Assembly: GCF_900217795.1 (NCBI RefSeq)
Contig: NZ_OBMQ01000005.1
Coordinates: 214,782 to 278,781, forward strand
Origin: Ureibacillus xyleni
Lineage (GTDB): Bacteria > Bacillota > Bacilli > Bacillales_A > Planococcaceae
Length of the DNA stretch: 64,000 nucleotides
Reading direction: 5' to 3'
Shown here: one piece after another, positions 11,458 through 23,279 of the stretch
Position numbering within the stretch: position 1 is the first letter of the stretch
How the letters are laid out: the number at the start of each line of letters is the position of its first letter
The notes under the pieces: generated by a model
Database searches by the model: none
Seen by the model: the letters and a program-made list of their open reading frames with translations, nothing else
What the model was told of the DNA's origin: nothing
Position numbers and translations under genes: made by a program

Positions 11458-12141
11458 ATGAAAATTTTCTTAATAGAAGATGATAATGCTATTTTTGAGT
11501 TGATTAAGGAACGTTTTAACGGTTGGAATTTACAAGTTGGTGGACCGCCAGACTTTCAAAAAGTGATGGATTCTTTTATAGAAGAGAAGCCTCAATTAGT
11601 GATTATTGATATACAATTACCTGCATATGATGGTTTTCATTGGTGTAGGGAAATTCGTACAGTTTCAAAGGTACCAATAATATTCCTTTCTTCTCGTGAT
11701 CACCCAATGGATATGGTAATGGCCATGCAAATGGGGGCAGATGATTTTGTACAAAAGCCATTTCACATGGAAGTTCTTTTAGCAAAGGTACAGGCGATTC
11801 TTCGTAGAACATATGATTATGTCGAGGAGCAAAGCGAAATTACAAGATGGAACGATGCGACGGTTGACTATGCGAAAGGTGTGATTAATTTTGATGAAAA
11901 GGTATGTGAACTAACTAAGAATGAGCTATTCATATTGCGCATACTCCTTCAGCATGTAGATAAAATTGTTTCAAGGGATGAACTAATACGTAAACTGTGG
12001 GATGATGAACGATTTGTTAACGATAACACCTTGTCTGTAAATGTAAATCGACTTAGACAAAAGCTTGAAGATATTGGCTTGGAAAATGTTATTGTTACGA
12101 AGAAGGGGTTAGGCTATATGGCAATAACCATTACGAGGTGA
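11458..12141 (+). CDS. OmpR-family response regulator, BceR-like
   Basis: The 227-residue protein has a receiver domain (acidic residues E7-D8-D9, phospho-acceptor D51 in IIDIQLP, lysine in QKPF) and a C-terminal winged-helix DNA-binding domain. It lies three bases upstream of an intramembrane-sensing kinase and ahead of a BceAB-type transporter. That is the standard order of antimicrobial-peptide sensing modules. By family knowledge it should activate the transporter promoter when the kinase-transporter complex detects a peptide antibiotic such as bacitracin. The actual inducer cannot be read from sequence. Confidence 0.88.
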   Translation: MKIFLIEDDNAIFELIKERFNGWNLQVGGPPDFQKVMDSFIEEKPQLVIIDIQLPAYDGFHWCREIRTVSKVPIIFLSSRDHPMDMVMAMQMGADDFVQKPFHMEVLLAKVQAILRRTYDYVEEQSEITRWNDATVDYAKGVINFDEKVCELTKNELFILRILLQHVDKIVSRDELIRKLWDDERFVNDNTLSVNVNRLRQKLEDIGLENVIVTKKGLGYMAITITR

Positions 12142-12144
12142 GAT

Positions 12145-13158
12145 ATGCTGTTACTATTTTTAAGAGAGAAAATTGCATGGATAGGATTCATCATCGGTGT
12201 GTTGATTTGTATGAATATCCTTTTCTACTTGGATTATGGGTTTTCTAACATATCTATAAGTTATTTTAATATTGTTACTATTTCTATTACTATTGTATTT
12301 CTCATTTGGCGATATAAAAAGGAAATACATCAATTGACATATTTCCTGGGAAATTTGTCGAATGGATATGATGTTTTGTCGGACGATGCAACATTCTCGC
12401 CATTTCAAAAAATGTATGTAGAGCACATAGTTGAAGTATTAGAAGAAAAGGATGCTCTATTAAATCAATCAAAAATTCAGCTTCAAGAAGATTCCGAGGA
12501 TTTATTGGCGTGGGTACATGAAATGAAAACCCCGTTAACGGCGTTGAAGCTTATGATAGAGCAAACTGAAGATACAAATTTACGAAAAAAACTTGAAAAT
12601 GAATGGATGCGTATTCATTTACTACTAGATCAGCAATTACATAATTCGAGGTTAGCTTTTATTGAAAAGGATAACCGTCTTGAAAAGATCTCCTTACGTA
12701 CTATTGTATATAAAGAAATCCGAGAGTTTCATTCATGGTGTATGGAAAAAGGGATTGGATTTCAAGTTGAGGATTTAAAAGAAGAGGTTATTACAGATAG
12801 CAAATGGTTAGCGTTTATTGTACGTCAGCTTCTATCGAATGCTATAAAATATAGTCATCAAAATCAAGATATCAATATTTTTACGACAATAGATGATTCC
12901 GGTCATCTTTTGCTTCATATTCAGGATTATGGAGTAGGTATACGTCAAGAGGATCTGCCACGTATATTTCATAAATCATATACTGGGACAATTGGTAGAG
13001 AGTCGGTTCAATCAACAGGAATGGGTCTTTATCTTGCCAAAAACGCTTCACAGAAACTAGGTATTCAAATTATTGTCCAATCTACAAAAGATGAAGGATC
13101 AATCTTTACATTACAATTCCCTACTGAAAATGAATATGGAAGATTACTCGGTAGATGA
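12145..13158 (+). CDS. Intramembrane-sensing histidine kinase, BceS-like
   Basis: The 337-residue kinase has two closely spaced transmembrane helices (about residues 11-29 and 37-56) with almost no extracellular loop, as in BceS-type kinases that sense through their partner ABC transporter. The phospho-acceptor motif is VHEMKTPL (H125). The ATPase boxes are SNAIKYS, QDYGVGI and STGMGLYL. The stop codon lies inside a terminator hairpin, so the regulator-kinase pair forms its own transcript. It follows the response regulator by three bases. Confidence 0.88.
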   Translation: MLLLFLREKIAWIGFIIGVLICMNILFYLDYGFSNISISYFNIVTISITIVFLIWRYKKEIHQLTYFLGNLSNGYDVLSDDATFSPFQKMYVEHIVEVLEEKDALLNQSKIQLQEDSEDLLAWVHEMKTPLTALKLMIEQTEDTNLRKKLENEWMRIHLLLDQQLHNSRLAFIEKDNRLEKISLRTIVYKEIREFHSWCMEKGIGFQVEDLKEEVITDSKWLAFIVRQLLSNAIKYSHQNQDINIFTTIDDSGHLLLHIQDYGVGIRQEDLPRIFHKSYTGTIGRESVQSTGMGLYLAKNASQKLGIQIIVQSTKDEGSIFTLQFPTENEYGRLLGR

Positions 13159-13185
13159 CGAAATTGTCACCTACCTTTTTATTTT
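13150..13185 (+). terminator. Intrinsic terminator overlapping the end of the kinase gene
   Basis: GGTAG-A-TGAC (13150-13159) pairs with GTCA-C-CTACC (13166-13175) across one A-C mismatch and the loop GAAATT, followed by TTTTTATTTT. The stem includes the last codons and TGA of the kinase. It separates the two-component genes from the transporter genes. Confidence 0.85.
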
Positions 13186-13258
13186 GTCATCTTGAACGAA
13201 GGCAGTGGTGTTGATTCGATTGTACAATGAAAATAGTTAAAGAAAGGGGAGAAAAAGT

Positions 13259-14020
13259 TTGTCAGTATTGGTAGGTAGAAAAATAAGAAAAGTTTATGGG
13301 AAGAAATCGACAGCTCAAGAAGTGTTAAAGGGCATTGATATAGAAGTTCAAAAAGGTGAATTTGTTGGGATTATGGGCCCTTCTGGATCTGGGAAAACAA
13401 CGCTGTTAAATGTACTTTGTTCCATTGACTACCCAACTGAAGGAATCATTGAAATTAATGGTCAAAATTTAAGAGGAATGAAGGAAAAGGCTTTAGCCAA
13501 TTTTAGACGTGAACAACTCGGGTTTATCTTTCAAGATTATAACTTACTGGATACGTTAACTGTAAAGGAGAATATATTATTACCGTTATCTATAAGTAAA
13601 CAACCAAAAGCGGTGGTGGAAAGCCGGCTAAAAGAACTTGTAGGGATATTAGGTATCTCACATATTTTAAACAAGTACCCGAATGAGATATCTGGTGGAC
13701 AAAAGCAAAGGACTTCTGCAGCTCGTGCCCTTATTGCAAATCCTACATTAGTATTTGCAGATGAGCCGACTGGTGCACTTGACTCAAAATCAGCAAATGC
13801 TTTATTAACAAACTTAGAAACGATAAATCAAGAAAAAAGCGCGACCATTATGATGGTTACACACGATCCAGTAGCGGCGAGTTTTTGTTCCCGTGTTCTA
13901 TTTTTAAAGGATGGTGCAATCTATACAGAGTTATATAAAGGGGACAAAACACGTCAACAATTATTCCAACAAATATTAAATACGCAAAGTATACTAGGCG
14001 GTGATGGTTATGACGCTTAG
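13259..14020 (+). CDS. ABC transporter ATP-binding protein, BceA-like
   Basis: This 253-residue ATPase has Walker [11 protein letters not shown]-loop IFQDYNLLD, signature ISGGQKQR, Walker [11 protein letters not shown] and a switch histidine in MVTHD. It would power the adjacent BceB-like permease. The start is a TTG with GGGGAG seven bases upstream. An upstream terminator means it needs its own promoter; TACAAT at 13223-13228 is a possible -10 without a good -35, as would suit an activator-dependent promoter. It overlaps the permease gene by 11 bases. Confidence 0.9.
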   Translation: MSVLVGRKIRKVYGKKSTAQEVLKGIDIEVQKGEFVGIMGPSGSGKTTLLNVLCSIDYPTEGIIEINGQNLRGMKEKALANFRREQLGFIFQDYNLLDTLTVKENILLPLSISKQPKAVVESRLKELVGILGISHILNKYPNEISGGQKQRTSAARALIANPTLVFADEPTGALDSKSANALLTNLETINQEKSATIMMVTHDPVAASFCSRVLFLKDGAIYTELYKGDKTRQQLFQQILNTQSILGGDGYDA

Positions 14021-15986
14021 TCGATTAGTGCTAAGAAGTATGAGAAAAAACATTAAGCAATACTATTTATATTTCTTTGCACTGATTTTTAGTGTGACAT
14101 TGTGTTTTTCATATACAACATTACAATATAATCCCACAGTAGTATTGGCTCTTGAAGAAAGTGGAACCGCATCAGCAGGTTTTAAAGCTGCAACATATGT
14201 TTTATATTTCATCGTGACATTTTTTGTACTGTATGCAAGTCATTTATTTATGAAAAGGCGGAGTAAAGAAATTGGAATATATCAATTGATCGGAATGACG
14301 AAAGGATTAGTATTTCGTCTAATCGCTTTAGAAAATATCATTCTATTTTTACTTGCCGTAATAGTAGGGATGGTTGTAGGCTATTTTAGTTCGCGCTTCT
14401 TTGCAATGGTGTTATTAGAAATTTTAGAAGTGGATATGATTGTTCAATTGAAGTTTTCTGTTGAAGCTTTTAAACAATCTGCCATTATTTTTTCTATTTT
14501 GCTTGTGATTATTTTATTGCAAATGGCTTGGGTAATTAGAAGCTTGTCGCTGCTCTCACTATTTACTGCATCTAAAAAAGCGGATGAGCAAATTAGAGGT
14601 TTTAGTATATTCCAGATGGTGATGGGGTTTATTGGGCTATTCTTAATCATCTTTGGATATTATCAATCTACACAGTTGTTCAATGTAGAAAAGAGTAGTT
14701 TTTTTGATAATTTGTATTTACACATGCTTGTTATACTAGGGGCAACAATTATTGGGACATACCTTTTTTTCAGGTATACTGTTGCTTTAATTATGAATAT
14801 GATCCGTGCAGGCAAAAGAGGGCATCTAAGAATAACTGATGTATTAGCCGTAACACCAATTATGCATAAAATGAAAAGTAATTCTAAATCATTAACGTTA
14901 ATCACAACTCTAACGGGTTTAGCAGTAGGTATAATGAGTCTAGCTTATATTGCATATTATTCGTCAAATTCAAATGCACGCTTTGTATCCCCTTATGACT
15001 ATATTCTACTTAACGATCAAGGAATTGAGTTTTTAGATGCGTTATATCAAGAAGGGATTAAGTTTGAGAAGGACACGTATCAGATTTCTAGTGTAAAGTT
15101 AAATATTAAAGATTTAGTATCGGAAAATCTACAAGATAGCCCTTTGTATAGTCTGGAAACAGATACAGTAGTCGTGTCGCTAAGTGATTTTCGTCAAATA
15201 AAGCCGAACTATACATTAAAAAAAGGAGAAGCTTTGTTAACAAGTTATGCGAATGTGTTATCAGAAGTCTTACCGCTCCAAAAGAATAAAGATATTATTG
15301 TAAAGTCCGGAAAGCTGGAATTTCCCCTACACATTACAGAAATTCGTAAAGATTACGTAATATCAAACTATGTTTCAAATGGTAGTCCAATTTTAGTAGT
15401 ATCGGATAAACTGTTTAAAGAAATTGAAGAACAAAATAAAGAGCAACAAGCAATTACTTCTCAAATCGGTATTAACCTTGTTGAAAGAGAAGATGTAGAA
15501 AAGGCAGAAATGCTCTATAAAAAATTCTCAGAACATAGAAAGGTGTTCTTAGATAAGGAACATAGTCTAATCCACAAGTCTTTTGAAGAACAAAGGAAAA
15601 ACAATATTGCTAGCCTTGGCTTAACGATTTTCGTCACGGCATTCTTAGGTTTAGCTTTTCTACTAACTACCGGAAGCATTCTATATTTTAAACAAATTGC
15701 AGAAGCAGATGATGAAAAAGAGTCCTATGTTATTTTGCGTAAGATTGGTTTTTCAACAACACACATAATGAAGGGGATTTATGCAAAACAAGCATTCAAT
15801 TTCGGGGTTCCACTTATAATAGGTCTATTCCATAGTTACTTTGCTGTAAAATCTGGTTGGTGGTTATTTGGTACTGAACTTGTGGCACCATTAATCATCA
15901 CAATCTGTTTATACGTTGTCATGTACACTGTATTTGCGGTACTTTCAATTCAATATTATAAAAAGGTTGTTAGAGAGTCATTATAA
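14010..15986 (+). CDS. FtsX-domain permease, BceB-like
   Basis: The roughly 658-residue membrane protein has the BceB plan: an N-terminal [20 protein letters not shown] segment, several membrane helices, one large extracellular domain (about residues 320-540) and a final FtsX-type bundle of helices. With the ATPase it should remove or shield peptide antibiotics from their lipid targets and signal to the BceS-like kinase. Three in-frame starts (14001, 14004, 14010) are possible. The ATG at 14010 fits the GGCGGTG site best and gives [10 protein letters not shown]. It overlaps the ATPase gene by 11 bases. Confidence 0.9.
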   Translation: MTLSRLVLRSMRKNIKQYYLYFFALIFSVTLCFSYTTLQYNPTVVLALEESGTASAGFKAATYVLYFIVTFFVLYASHLFMKRRSKEIGIYQLIGMTKGLVFRLIALENIILFLLAVIVGMVVGYFSSRFFAMVLLEILEVDMIVQLKFSVEAFKQSAIIFSILLVIILLQMAWVIRSLSLLSLFTASKKADEQIRGFSIFQMVMGFIGLFLIIFGYYQSTQLFNVEKSSFFDNLYLHMLVILGATIIGTYLFFRYTVALIMNMIRAGKRGHLRITDVLAVTPIMHKMKSNSKSLTLITTLTGLAVGIMSLAYIAYYSSNSNARFVSPYDYILLNDQGIEFLDALYQEGIKFEKDTYQISSVKLNIKDLVSENLQDSPLYSLETDTVVVSLSDFRQIKPNYTLKKGEALLTSYANVLSEVLPLQKNKDIIVKSGKLEFPLHITEIRKDYVISNYVSNGSPILVVSDKLFKEIEEQNKEQQAITSQIGINLVEREDVEKAEMLYKKFSEHRKVFLDKEHSLIHKSFEEQRKNNIASLGLTIFVTAFLGLAFLLTTGSILYFKQIAEADDEKESYVILRKIGFSTTHIMKGIYAKQAFNFGVPLIIGLFHSYFAVKSGWWLFGTELVAPLIITICLYVVMYTVFAVLSIQYYKKVVRESL

Positions 15987-15993
15987 TAGAAGG

Positions 15994-16031
15994 AAGTCAC
16001 TATATATTCCGAATATTTCAGGAATTTATAG
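15994..16031 (+). terminator. Intrinsic terminator after the BceAB-like genes
   Basis: AAGTCACTATATATTCC pairs with GGAATTTATAGTGGCTT with one internal T-T mismatch, around a 10-base loop. TTTTTC follows. It closes the transporter transcript. Confidence 0.88.
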
Positions 16032-16046
16032 TGGCTTTTTCTTATA

Positions 16047-16075
16047 TTGACATTATATTATCGAGCAGTTAGACT
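16047..16075 (+). promoter_or_regulatory. Putative sigma-A promoter for the YuiF-like gene
   Basis: TTGACA (16047-16052) is spaced 17 bases from TAGACT (16070-16075), 54 bases before the start codon and just after the preceding terminator. Confidence 0.6.
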
Positions 16076-16128
16076 TTAACACGTTGCCAATTTAGCAATT
16101 TAGCAAATGAAAGTAAGAGGGATTATTT

Positions 16129-17445
16129 ATGAATGCTGTTTTAGTAGCAGTTATTGTTATGTTGTTGTTAAGTTTACTCAGAGTCAATGTTGTATTATCA
16201 CTTGTAATTGGAGCAGTTATTGGTGGGTTATCAGGCGGGTTGTCTATAACCGAGACAATAGAGGCTTTTAATAATGGATTAGGTGGCGGTGCACAAGTAG
16301 CATTGAGCTATGGTTTACTTGGAGGTTTCGCAGTCGCGATTTCAAAAACTGGTATCACAGAATTACTTATATCAGGTATTTTGAAAATTGTAAGAAAAGA
16401 AGGAGATTCAAAAAATAAAGCATTAGGAAAAGTAGTAATCTTTTTCTTCCTGCTATTAATGGCAATCTTCTCTCAAAACTTAATTCCAATTCATATTGCG
16501 TTCGTACCTTTATTAGTACCACCTATTTTAAAAATTTTAAACTTATTAGAAGTGGATCGTCGATTAATAGCATGTATTATCACGTTCGGGTTAATTACGC
16601 CGTATATCTTCTTACCGTACGGATTTGGTGCCATTTATCAAGATATAGTTGCTACTCAAATTGGGCTATCAGGTTTAGAGATTAAGACTTCTGATATTTC
16701 TAAAGCAATGGCGATACCAGCTTTAGGTATGGTAGTAGGATTAGCTATAGCATTTTACGTCTATCGAAAGCCACGTAAATATAATCAAGTCGATATAGAG
16801 GAAGACAAACTTCAAGTTAAGATAGATAATAAAACAGTTCTATTTACTATTGTTTCCTTAATAGGCGCAGTTGTTATCCAAGTAGCAACAGGATCGATGA
16901 TTATAGGTGCATTATGTGGGATATTAATTCTATATGTAACAGGGGCATTAAAATGGAATGAAGCGGATTTAATCTTGTCAGATGGAATGCGTATGATGGC
17001 GTTCGTTGGATTTGTTATTATTTCTGCGAATGGCTTCTCATCAGTAATTAATGCAACAGGAGATGTAGAAACTCTAGTGAAAAGTACGTTAAGCATATTA
17101 AATGGAAATGTTAGTTTAGCAGTTTTACTTATGCTGTTCATCGGGTTAGTTGTTACGATGGGGATTGGATCATCCTTTGCAACAATTCCTATTATTGCAG
17201 CAATCTTTGTACCGTTATGTTTAGAGCTTGGATTAAGTGAAATGGCAATTATATCGCTAATTGGAACAGCTGGTGCTTTAGGAGATGCTGGTTCCCCTGC
17301 TTCTGACTCAACATTAGGTCCGACATCTGGTTTAAATGTAGATGGACAGCACAATCACATTTGGGATACATGTGTACCGACGTTTGTTTTCTACAACATA
17401 CCATTAATTATTTTTGGATGGATTGCAGTAATGTTTGTTCTATAA
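16129..17445 (+). CDS. Na+/H+ antiporter-family transporter, YuiF-like
   Basis: This 438-residue polytopic membrane protein resembles B. subtilis YuiF, with the opening MNAVLVAVIVMLLLSLLRVN and the NhaC/arsenite-permease-like repeats of this superfamily. A conserved GDAGSPASDSTLGPT loop lies near the C-terminus. About eleven hydrophobic segments are visible. Members are annotated as sodium/proton antiporters or amino-acid transporters; the substrate cannot be decided here. It has its own promoter and stands alone before the S10 operon. No terminator was recognised after it. Confidence 0.85.
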   Translation: MNAVLVAVIVMLLLSLLRVNVVLSLVIGAVIGGLSGGLSITETIEAFNNGLGGGAQVALSYGLLGGFAVAISKTGITELLISGILKIVRKEGDSKNKALGKVVIFFFLLLMAIFSQNLIPIHIAFVPLLVPPILKILNLLEVDRRLIACIITFGLITPYIFLPYGFGAIYQDIVATQIGLSGLEIKTSDISKAMAIPALGMVVGLAIAFYVYRKPRKYNQVDIEEDKLQVKIDNKTVLFTIVSLIGAVVIQVATGSMIIGALCGILILYVTGALKWNEADLILSDGMRMMAFVGFVIISANGFSSVINATGDVETLVKSTLSILNGNVSLAVLLMLFIGLVVTMGIGSSFATIPIIAAIFVPLCLELGLSEMAIISLIGTAGALGDAGSPASDSTLGPTSGLNVDGQHNHIWDTCVPTFVFYNIPLIIFGWIAVMFVL

Positions 17446-17600
17446 TTTGTATTACATTTAAAAGGAAAACAAAACTCGAATTACCATAAAAATTATTGAA
17501 GATTTTAATTGATATACTGTATAAATTCTTATATACTAAATATCGGCTTGAAAAAGCGACATCTAAAACTTATCAATAAAAATGAATTTGTAAAAAGTAC

Positions 17601-17629
17601 TTGCACATTCGTTTTTTATTGTATATAAT
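17601..17629 (+). promoter_or_regulatory. Sigma-A promoter of the S10 operon
   Basis: TTGCAC (17601-17606) and TATAAT (17624-17629) are spaced 17 bases apart, 129 bases ahead of rpsJ. The upstream 155 bases (17446-17600) are A/T-rich and show no other feature. Confidence 0.85.
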
Positions 17630-17634
17630 GTTGA

Positions 17635-18066
<432 letters not shown>

Positions 18067-18113
18067 TGGTAAAAACAAATAGAACTTTTTAATAATCACA
18101 GGAGGTGTGACAA

Positions 18114-18743
18114 ATGACTAAAGGAATCTTAGGTAGAAAAATTGGTATGACTCAAGTTTTCGCTGAGAATGGCGATTTAATCCCAGTAACAGTAATTGAA
18201 GCTTCTGCAAACGTAGTACTTCAAAAGAAAACTGTTGAAACTGATGGCTACGAAGCAATCCAAGTTGGTTTTGAAGATAAGCGCGTTAAGCTTTCTAACA
18301 AACCAGAACAAGGTCACGTAGCAAAAGCGAATACTGCTCCTAAGCGCTTCATTCGTGAATTCCGTAACGTAAACGTTGGAGAATACGAAGTTGGTCAAGA
18401 AGTCAAAGTAGAAATTTTCGCAGAAGGCGATGTAGTAGACGTAACAGGCGTTACTAAAGGTAAAGGTTTCCAAGGTGTTATCAAACGCCACGGACAATCT
18501 CGTGGACCAATGGCCCACGGTTCTCGTTACCACCGTCGTCCTGGTTCAATGGGTCCAGTTGCTCCGAATCGCGTATTCAAACAAAAGAAATTACCTGGTC
18601 AAATGGGTGGAAATGTAGTTACAATCCAAAACTTAGAAATCGTTAAAGTTGACGCAGAGCGTAACTTACTACTTGTTAAAGGTAATGTTCCTGGTTCTAA
18701 AAAAGCATTAGTTACAGTTAAAACAGCTGTAAAATCTAAATAA
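18114..18743 (+). CDS. rplC: 50S ribosomal protein L3
   Basis: L3 is an early-assembling 50S protein whose long loop reaches the peptidyl transferase centre. The 209-residue product starts [16 protein letters not shown] and contains the loop region [17 protein letters not shown]. It follows rpsJ by 47 bases, with AGGAGGTG before its ATG. Confidence 0.99.
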   Translation: MTKGILGRKIGMTQVFAENGDLIPVTVIEASANVVLQKKTVETDGYEAIQVGFEDKRVKLSNKPEQGHVAKANTAPKRFIREFRNVNVGEYEVGQEVKVEIFAEGDVVDVTGVTKGKGFQGVIKRHGQSRGPMAHGSRYHRRPGSMGPVAPNRVFKQKKLPGQMGGNVVTIQNLEIVKVDAERNLLLVKGNVPGSKKALVTVKTAVKSK

Positions 18744-18769
18744 TTTCTCGAAGAAAGGAGGAAACAGGA

Positions 18770-19393
18770 ATGACAAAGGTATCTGTACTTAGTCAAACAG
18801 GTGCTTCAGTTGGCGAAATCGAATTAAACGATACGATTTTTGGAATCGAGCCAAACGAAGCAGTATTATTCGACGCAGTAATCGCTCAACGCGCTTCTCT
18901 ACGTCAAGGTAATCATAAAGTAAAAAACCGTTCTGAAGTTGCTGGTGGTGGACGTAAACCATGGCGTCAAAAAGGAACTGGTCGTGCACGTCAAGGTTCA
19001 ATCCGCTCTCCACAATGGCGCGGCGGTGGTATCGTATTCGGTCCAACTCCACGTAGCTATTCTTATAAATTACCGAAGAAAGTTCGCCGTTTAGCTCTTA
19101 AATCAGCTTTATCAGCTAAAGTTGGAGAACAAAACTTCGTAGTTCTTGATGCATTACAATTAGATGCACCAAAAACTAAAGACTTCGTTTCAATTTTAGG
19201 TAACCTAAACATTGATTCAAAAGCATTGTTCGTTACTGCTGAATTAAATGAAAACGTAGCATTATCTGCTCGTAACATCCCTGGCGTAACGGTAGTAACA
19301 GCTAACGGAATTAACGTTCTTGACCTTCTAGGTCATGAAAAAGTTGTATTCACAAAAGCTGCAGTAGAAAAAGTTGAGGAGGTGCTTGGATAA
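18770..19393 (+). CDS. rplD: 50S ribosomal protein L4
   Basis: L4 lines the peptide exit tunnel near the constriction with its extended loop ([19 protein letters not shown], about residues 62-80). The product is 207 residues. In E. coli L4 also represses its own operon; whether it does so in Bacillales is uncertain. Its stop codon overlaps the rplW start by one base (TAATG). Confidence 0.99.
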   Translation: MTKVSVLSQTGASVGEIELNDTIFGIEPNEAVLFDAVIAQRASLRQGNHKVKNRSEVAGGGRKPWRQKGTGRARQGSIRSPQWRGGGIVFGPTPRSYSYKLPKKVRRLALKSALSAKVGEQNFVVLDALQLDAPKTKDFVSILGNLNIDSKALFVTAELNENVALSARNIPGVTVVTANGINVLDLLGHEKVVFTKAAVEKVEEVLG

Positions 19394-19677
19394 TGGAAGC
19401 ACGTGATATCTTAAAACGTCCGGTCATTACTGAGCGTTCTTCTGAGCTTATGGCTGAGAAAAAATACACTTTTGAAGTTGACGTTCGTGCAAACAAAACT
19501 CAAGTTAAAGATGCTGTAGAAGAAATCTTTGATGTAAAAGTTGATAAAGTTAATATCATGAACTATAAAGGTAAATTCAAACGTGTTGGTAAATTTGGCG
19601 GATACACAAACAAACGTCGTAAAGCAATCGTTAAATTAACTGCTGATAGCAAAGAAATCGAAATATTTGATATCTAA
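19393..19677 (+). CDS. rplW: 50S ribosomal protein L23
   Basis: L23 sits at the exit of the peptide tunnel and docks trigger factor and the signal recognition particle. The 94-residue product begins [16 protein letters not shown]. It is translationally coupled to rplD by a one-base overlap, and its GAGGTG ribosome-binding site lies inside the rplD end. Confidence 0.99.
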   Translation: MEARDILKRPVITERSSELMAEKKYTFEVDVRANKTQVKDAVEEIFDVKVDKVNIMNYKGKFKRVGKFGGYTNKRRKAIVKLTADSKEIEIFDI

Positions 19678-19725
19678 TTCCTATAAAGAACTAGATTTTT
19701 AACATTCAAGAAGGAGGGAAAACAA

Positions 19726-20556
19726 ATGGCGATTAAAAAGTATAAACCAACCTCAAATGGTCGTCGTAATATGACGTCATCTGACTTTGCGGAAATCACA
19801 ACTAATAAGCCTGAAAAGTCATTATTAGCTCCAAAAAAACGCAAAGCTGGTCGTAATAACCAAGGTAAAATTACTGTTCGTCATCACGGTGGTGGTCACA
19901 AGAAACAATACCGCGTAATCGACTTTAAACGTATTAAAGACGGTATCCCAGGACGCGTTGCCACAATCGAATATGATCCAAACCGTTCTGCAAACATCGC
20001 ATTAATCAATTATGCTGACGGAGAAAAACGTTACATCTTAGCTCCAAAAGGATTGGAAGTTGGTCAAACAATCGTTTCTGGTCCAGATGCTGATATTAAA
20101 GTGGGTAACGCTTTACCATTAGCAAACATTCCAATGGGTACAACAATCCATAACATCGAATTAAAACCTGGTAAAGGCGGTCAATTAGTACGTTCTGCTG
20201 GTACTTCTGCACAAGTACTTGGTCGTGAAGGCAAATACGTAATCATCCGTCTACAATCTGGTGAAGTTCGTTTAGTACTTGCTACTTGCCGTGCTACAAT
20301 CGGTCAAGTTGGTAACGAACAACATGAGCTTATCCACATCGGTAAAGCAGGTCGTACTCGTTGGTTAGGTAAACGCCCAACAGTTCGTGGTTCTGTAATG
20401 AACCCTAATGATCACCCACACGGTGGTGGTGAAGGACGTTCTCCAATCGGACGTAAATCTCCAATGACACCATGGGGCAAACCAGCTCTTGGTTACAAAA
20501 CTCGCAAGAAGAAAAACAAAACTAATAAGTTAATTATTCGTTCTCGCAAAAAATAA
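19726..20556 (+). CDS. rplB: 50S ribosomal protein L2
   Basis: L2 is needed for subunit association and for the peptidyl transferase centre. The 276-residue product contains the conserved [21 protein letters not shown] segment near the C-terminus, with the histidine of HPHGGGEGR that is important in the family. It starts at an ATG after AAGGAGGG. Confidence 0.99.
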   Translation: MAIKKYKPTSNGRRNMTSSDFAEITTNKPEKSLLAPKKRKAGRNNQGKITVRHHGGGHKKQYRVIDFKRIKDGIPGRVATIEYDPNRSANIALINYADGEKRYILAPKGLEVGQTIVSGPDADIKVGNALPLANIPMGTTIHNIELKPGKGGQLVRSAGTSAQVLGREGKYVIIRLQSGEVRLVLATCRATIGQVGNEQHELIHIGKAGRTRWLGKRPTVRGSVMNPNDHPHGGGEGRSPIGRKSPMTPWGKPALGYKTRKKKNKTNKLIIRSRKK

Positions 20557-20616
20557 TGTGATTGTACTGCGGTTCGCTAGTCGTGCCGTGGTGAGTCACG
20601 AAAGGGAGGTTCCTAA

Positions 20617-20895
20617 ATGGGTCGCAGCTTGAAAAAAGGACCTTTTGTCGATGACCACTTAATGAAAAAGGTTGAAGCACAAGAGAGTTCTGAGAAAAAA
20701 CAAGTTATTAAAACTTGGTCTCGCCGTTCTACTATCTTCCCGAACTTCATCGGATTAACAATCGCTGTATATGATGGACGTAAACATGTTCCTGTATACG
20801 TGACAGAAGATATGGTAGGTCACAAGTTAGGCGAATTCGCACCAACACGTACTTATAAAGGTCACGGTGCAGATGACAAGAAAACAAGACGCTAA
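20617..20895 (+). CDS. rpsS: 30S ribosomal protein S19
   Basis: S19 binds the 30S head next to S13. The 92-residue product begins [15 protein letters not shown] and contains [19 protein letters not shown]. The 60-base gap from rplB contains a small hairpin, CGTG/CACG, just before the AAGGGAGG. Confidence 0.99.
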   Translation: MGRSLKKGPFVDDHLMKKVEAQESSEKKQVIKTWSRRSTIFPNFIGLTIAVYDGRKHVPVYVTEDMVGHKLGEFAPTRTYKGHGADDKKTRR

Positions 20896-20917
20896 TTTTG
20901 GAAGGAGGTAAATCCTA

Positions 20918-21262
20918 ATGACACAAGCTAAAGCTATCGCTCGCACAGTGCGCATCGCTCCTCGTAAAGTTCGTCTAGTAGTAGACTTAATCAGAGGTAA
21001 GCAAGTTGGTGAAGCAGTTGCAATTTTACGTCATACTCCAAAAGCGGCGTCTCCAGTCGTTGAGAAAGTATTAAAATCTGCAGTTGCTAACGCTGAGCAC
21101 AACTATGAATTAGATGTAAACAACTTAGTTGTTTCTGAAATCTTTGTTGACGAAGGTCCAACATTAAAACGTTTCCGTCCACGTGCACAAGGACGTGCAA
21201 GCGCAATTAACAAACGCACAAGCCACATTACTGTTGTGGTATCTGAGAAGAAGGAGGGTTAA
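20918..21262 (+). CDS. rplV: 50S ribosomal protein L22
   Basis: L22 extends a beta-hairpin into the exit tunnel, and changes in that loop are known to affect macrolide binding. The 114-residue product has an unaltered-looking loop region ([19 protein letters not shown]). It starts 22 bases after rpsS behind GGAGGT. Confidence 0.99.
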   Translation: MTQAKAIARTVRIAPRKVRLVVDLIRGKQVGEAVAILRHTPKAASPVVEKVLKSAVANAEHNYELDVNNLVVSEIFVDEGPTLKRFRPRAQGRASAINKRTSHITVVVSEKKEG

Positions 21263-21265
21263 TCC

Positions 21266-21922
21266 GTGGGTCAAAAAGTACATCCAATAGGACTACGAGT
21301 TGGTATTATTCGTGATTGGGAGTCAAAATGGTACGCTGAAAAAGACTATGCGACATTACTTCACGAAGATATTAAAATTCGTAAATATATCGAAGCTGCT
21401 TTAAAAGATGCATCTGTATCTAAAGTAGAAATCGAACGCGCAGCAAACCGCGTAAACATTACAATTCACACAGCGAAACCAGGTATGGTAATCGGTAAAG
21501 GCGGTACAGAAGTTGAAAACTTACGTAAATACCTTAACGATTTAACTGGCAAACGTGTACACATTAATATCGTAGAAATCAAAAAAGCTGATCTTGATGC
21601 TCGTTTAGTAGCAGAAAACATCGCTCGTCAACTTGAGAACCGCGTATCATTCCGCCGTGCTCAAAAACAAGCAATCCAACGCACAATCCGTGCTGGTGCA
21701 AAAGGAATTAAAACACAAGTATCTGGACGTTTAGGTGGCGCTGATATCGCGCGTGCTGAACATTATAGTGAAGGAACAGTTCCACTTCATACTCTTCGTG
21801 CTGACATCGACTATGCTCATGCTGAAGCAGACACTACTTATGGTAAATTAGGTGTTAAAGTATGGATTTACCGTGGTGAAGTCCTTCCTACTAAGAAGAA
21901 CTCTGTGGAAGGAGGCAAATAA
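21266..21922 (+). CDS. rpsC: 30S ribosomal protein S3
   Basis: S3 lies at the mRNA entry channel and contributes to helicase activity. The 218-residue product has an N-terminal domain, a KH domain with the [16 protein letters not shown] motif (about residues 74-90), and a C-terminal domain. It starts with GTG, three bases after the rplV stop, and its ribosome-binding site (AAGGAGGG) lies inside rplV. Confidence 0.99.
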   Translation: MGQKVHPIGLRVGIIRDWESKWYAEKDYATLLHEDIKIRKYIEAALKDASVSKVEIERAANRVNITIHTAKPGMVIGKGGTEVENLRKYLNDLTGKRVHINIVEIKKADLDARLVAENIARQLENRVSFRRAQKQAIQRTIRAGAKGIKTQVSGRLGGADIARAEHYSEGTVPLHTLRADIDYAHAEADTTYGKLGVKVWIYRGEVLPTKKNSVEGGK

Positions 21923-21924
21923 TT

Positions 21925-22549
<625 letters not shown>

Positions 22550-22566
22550 TAAGGAGGTTTGAAAGA

Positions 22567-22830
22567 ATGACTGAGCGTAACCAACGCAAAGTTTACACAG
22601 GCCGTGTTGTTTCAGATAAAATGGACAAAACAGTAACTGTTCTTGTTGAAACTTATAAGAAACACAAATTATACGGAAAACGTGTAAAATACTCTAAAAA
22701 ATTCAAGGCTCATGATGAGTTAAACGAAGCGAAAATCGGTGATATCGTTCGTATCATGGAAACTCGCCCGCTATCAGCTACTAAACGTTTCCGTCTAGTG
22801 GAAGTTGTAGAAAAAGCGGTTATTATTTAA
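22567..22830 (+). CDS. rpsQ: 30S ribosomal protein S17
   Basis: S17 is a primary 16S-binding protein with an OB fold. The 87-residue product contains [17 protein letters not shown] and [19 protein letters not shown]. It starts 17 bases after rpmC, behind AAGGAGG. Confidence 0.99.
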   Translation: MTERNQRKVYTGRVVSDKMDKTVTVLVETYKKHKLYGKRVKYSKKFKAHDELNEAKIGDIVRIMETRPLSATKRFRLVEVVEKAVII

Positions 22831-22873
22831 TAACATTTCGGAAACATTTAAATTCCGAAGGGAGGTAACCTAA

Positions 22874-23242
22874 GTGATCCAACAAGAAACTCGTATGAAA
22901 GTTGCTGACAACTCAGGTGCACGTGAAGTTTTAACAATTAAAGTGCTTGGTGGTTCTGGCCGTAAAACTGCTAATATCGGAGATATCGTAGTTGTTACAG
23001 TTAAGAAAGCAACACCAGGAGGCGTTGTCAAGAAAGGTGACGTTGTTAAGGCTGTTGTCGTTCGCACAAAATCTGGTGTACGCCGTAAAGATGGTACTTA
23101 TATCAAATTTGATGAAAATGCTTGCGTAATCATTAAAGACGATAAGTCACCACGCGGAACTCGTATTTTCGGGCCTGTTGCTCGTGAATTACGTGATAGC
23201 AACTTCATGAAAATCGTTTCATTAGCTCCAGAAGTTCTTTAA
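22874..23242 (+). CDS. rplN: 50S ribosomal protein L14
   Basis: L14 lies at the subunit interface and contacts ribosome silencing factor. The 122-residue product begins [19 protein letters not shown]. It starts with GTG after GGGAGGT at 22860-22866. It opens the spc part of the cluster, and no separate promoter was seen. Confidence 0.99.
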   Translation: MIQQETRMKVADNSGAREVLTIKVLGGSGRKTANIGDIVVVTVKKATPGGVVKKGDVVKAVVVRTKSGVRRKDGTYIKFDENACVIIKDDKSPRGTRIFGPVARELRDSNFMKIVSLAPEVL

Positions 23243-23279
23243 TTTCATGAGAGTACCAATCAAGGAGGTGCGACACATA

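Noticed and set aside
13156..13169. TGACGAAATTGTCA palindrome as a BceR-type operator before the ABC genes
   Set aside because: It lies at the kinase stop codon and forms the upper part of a longer stem followed by TTTTTATTTT, so an intrinsic terminator explains it better.
16812..17354. Long antisense frame (about 180 codons) inside the YuiF-like gene
   Set aside because: It is opposite a well-conserved transporter gene, has no ribosome-binding site and its sequence is low-complexity; a coding shadow.
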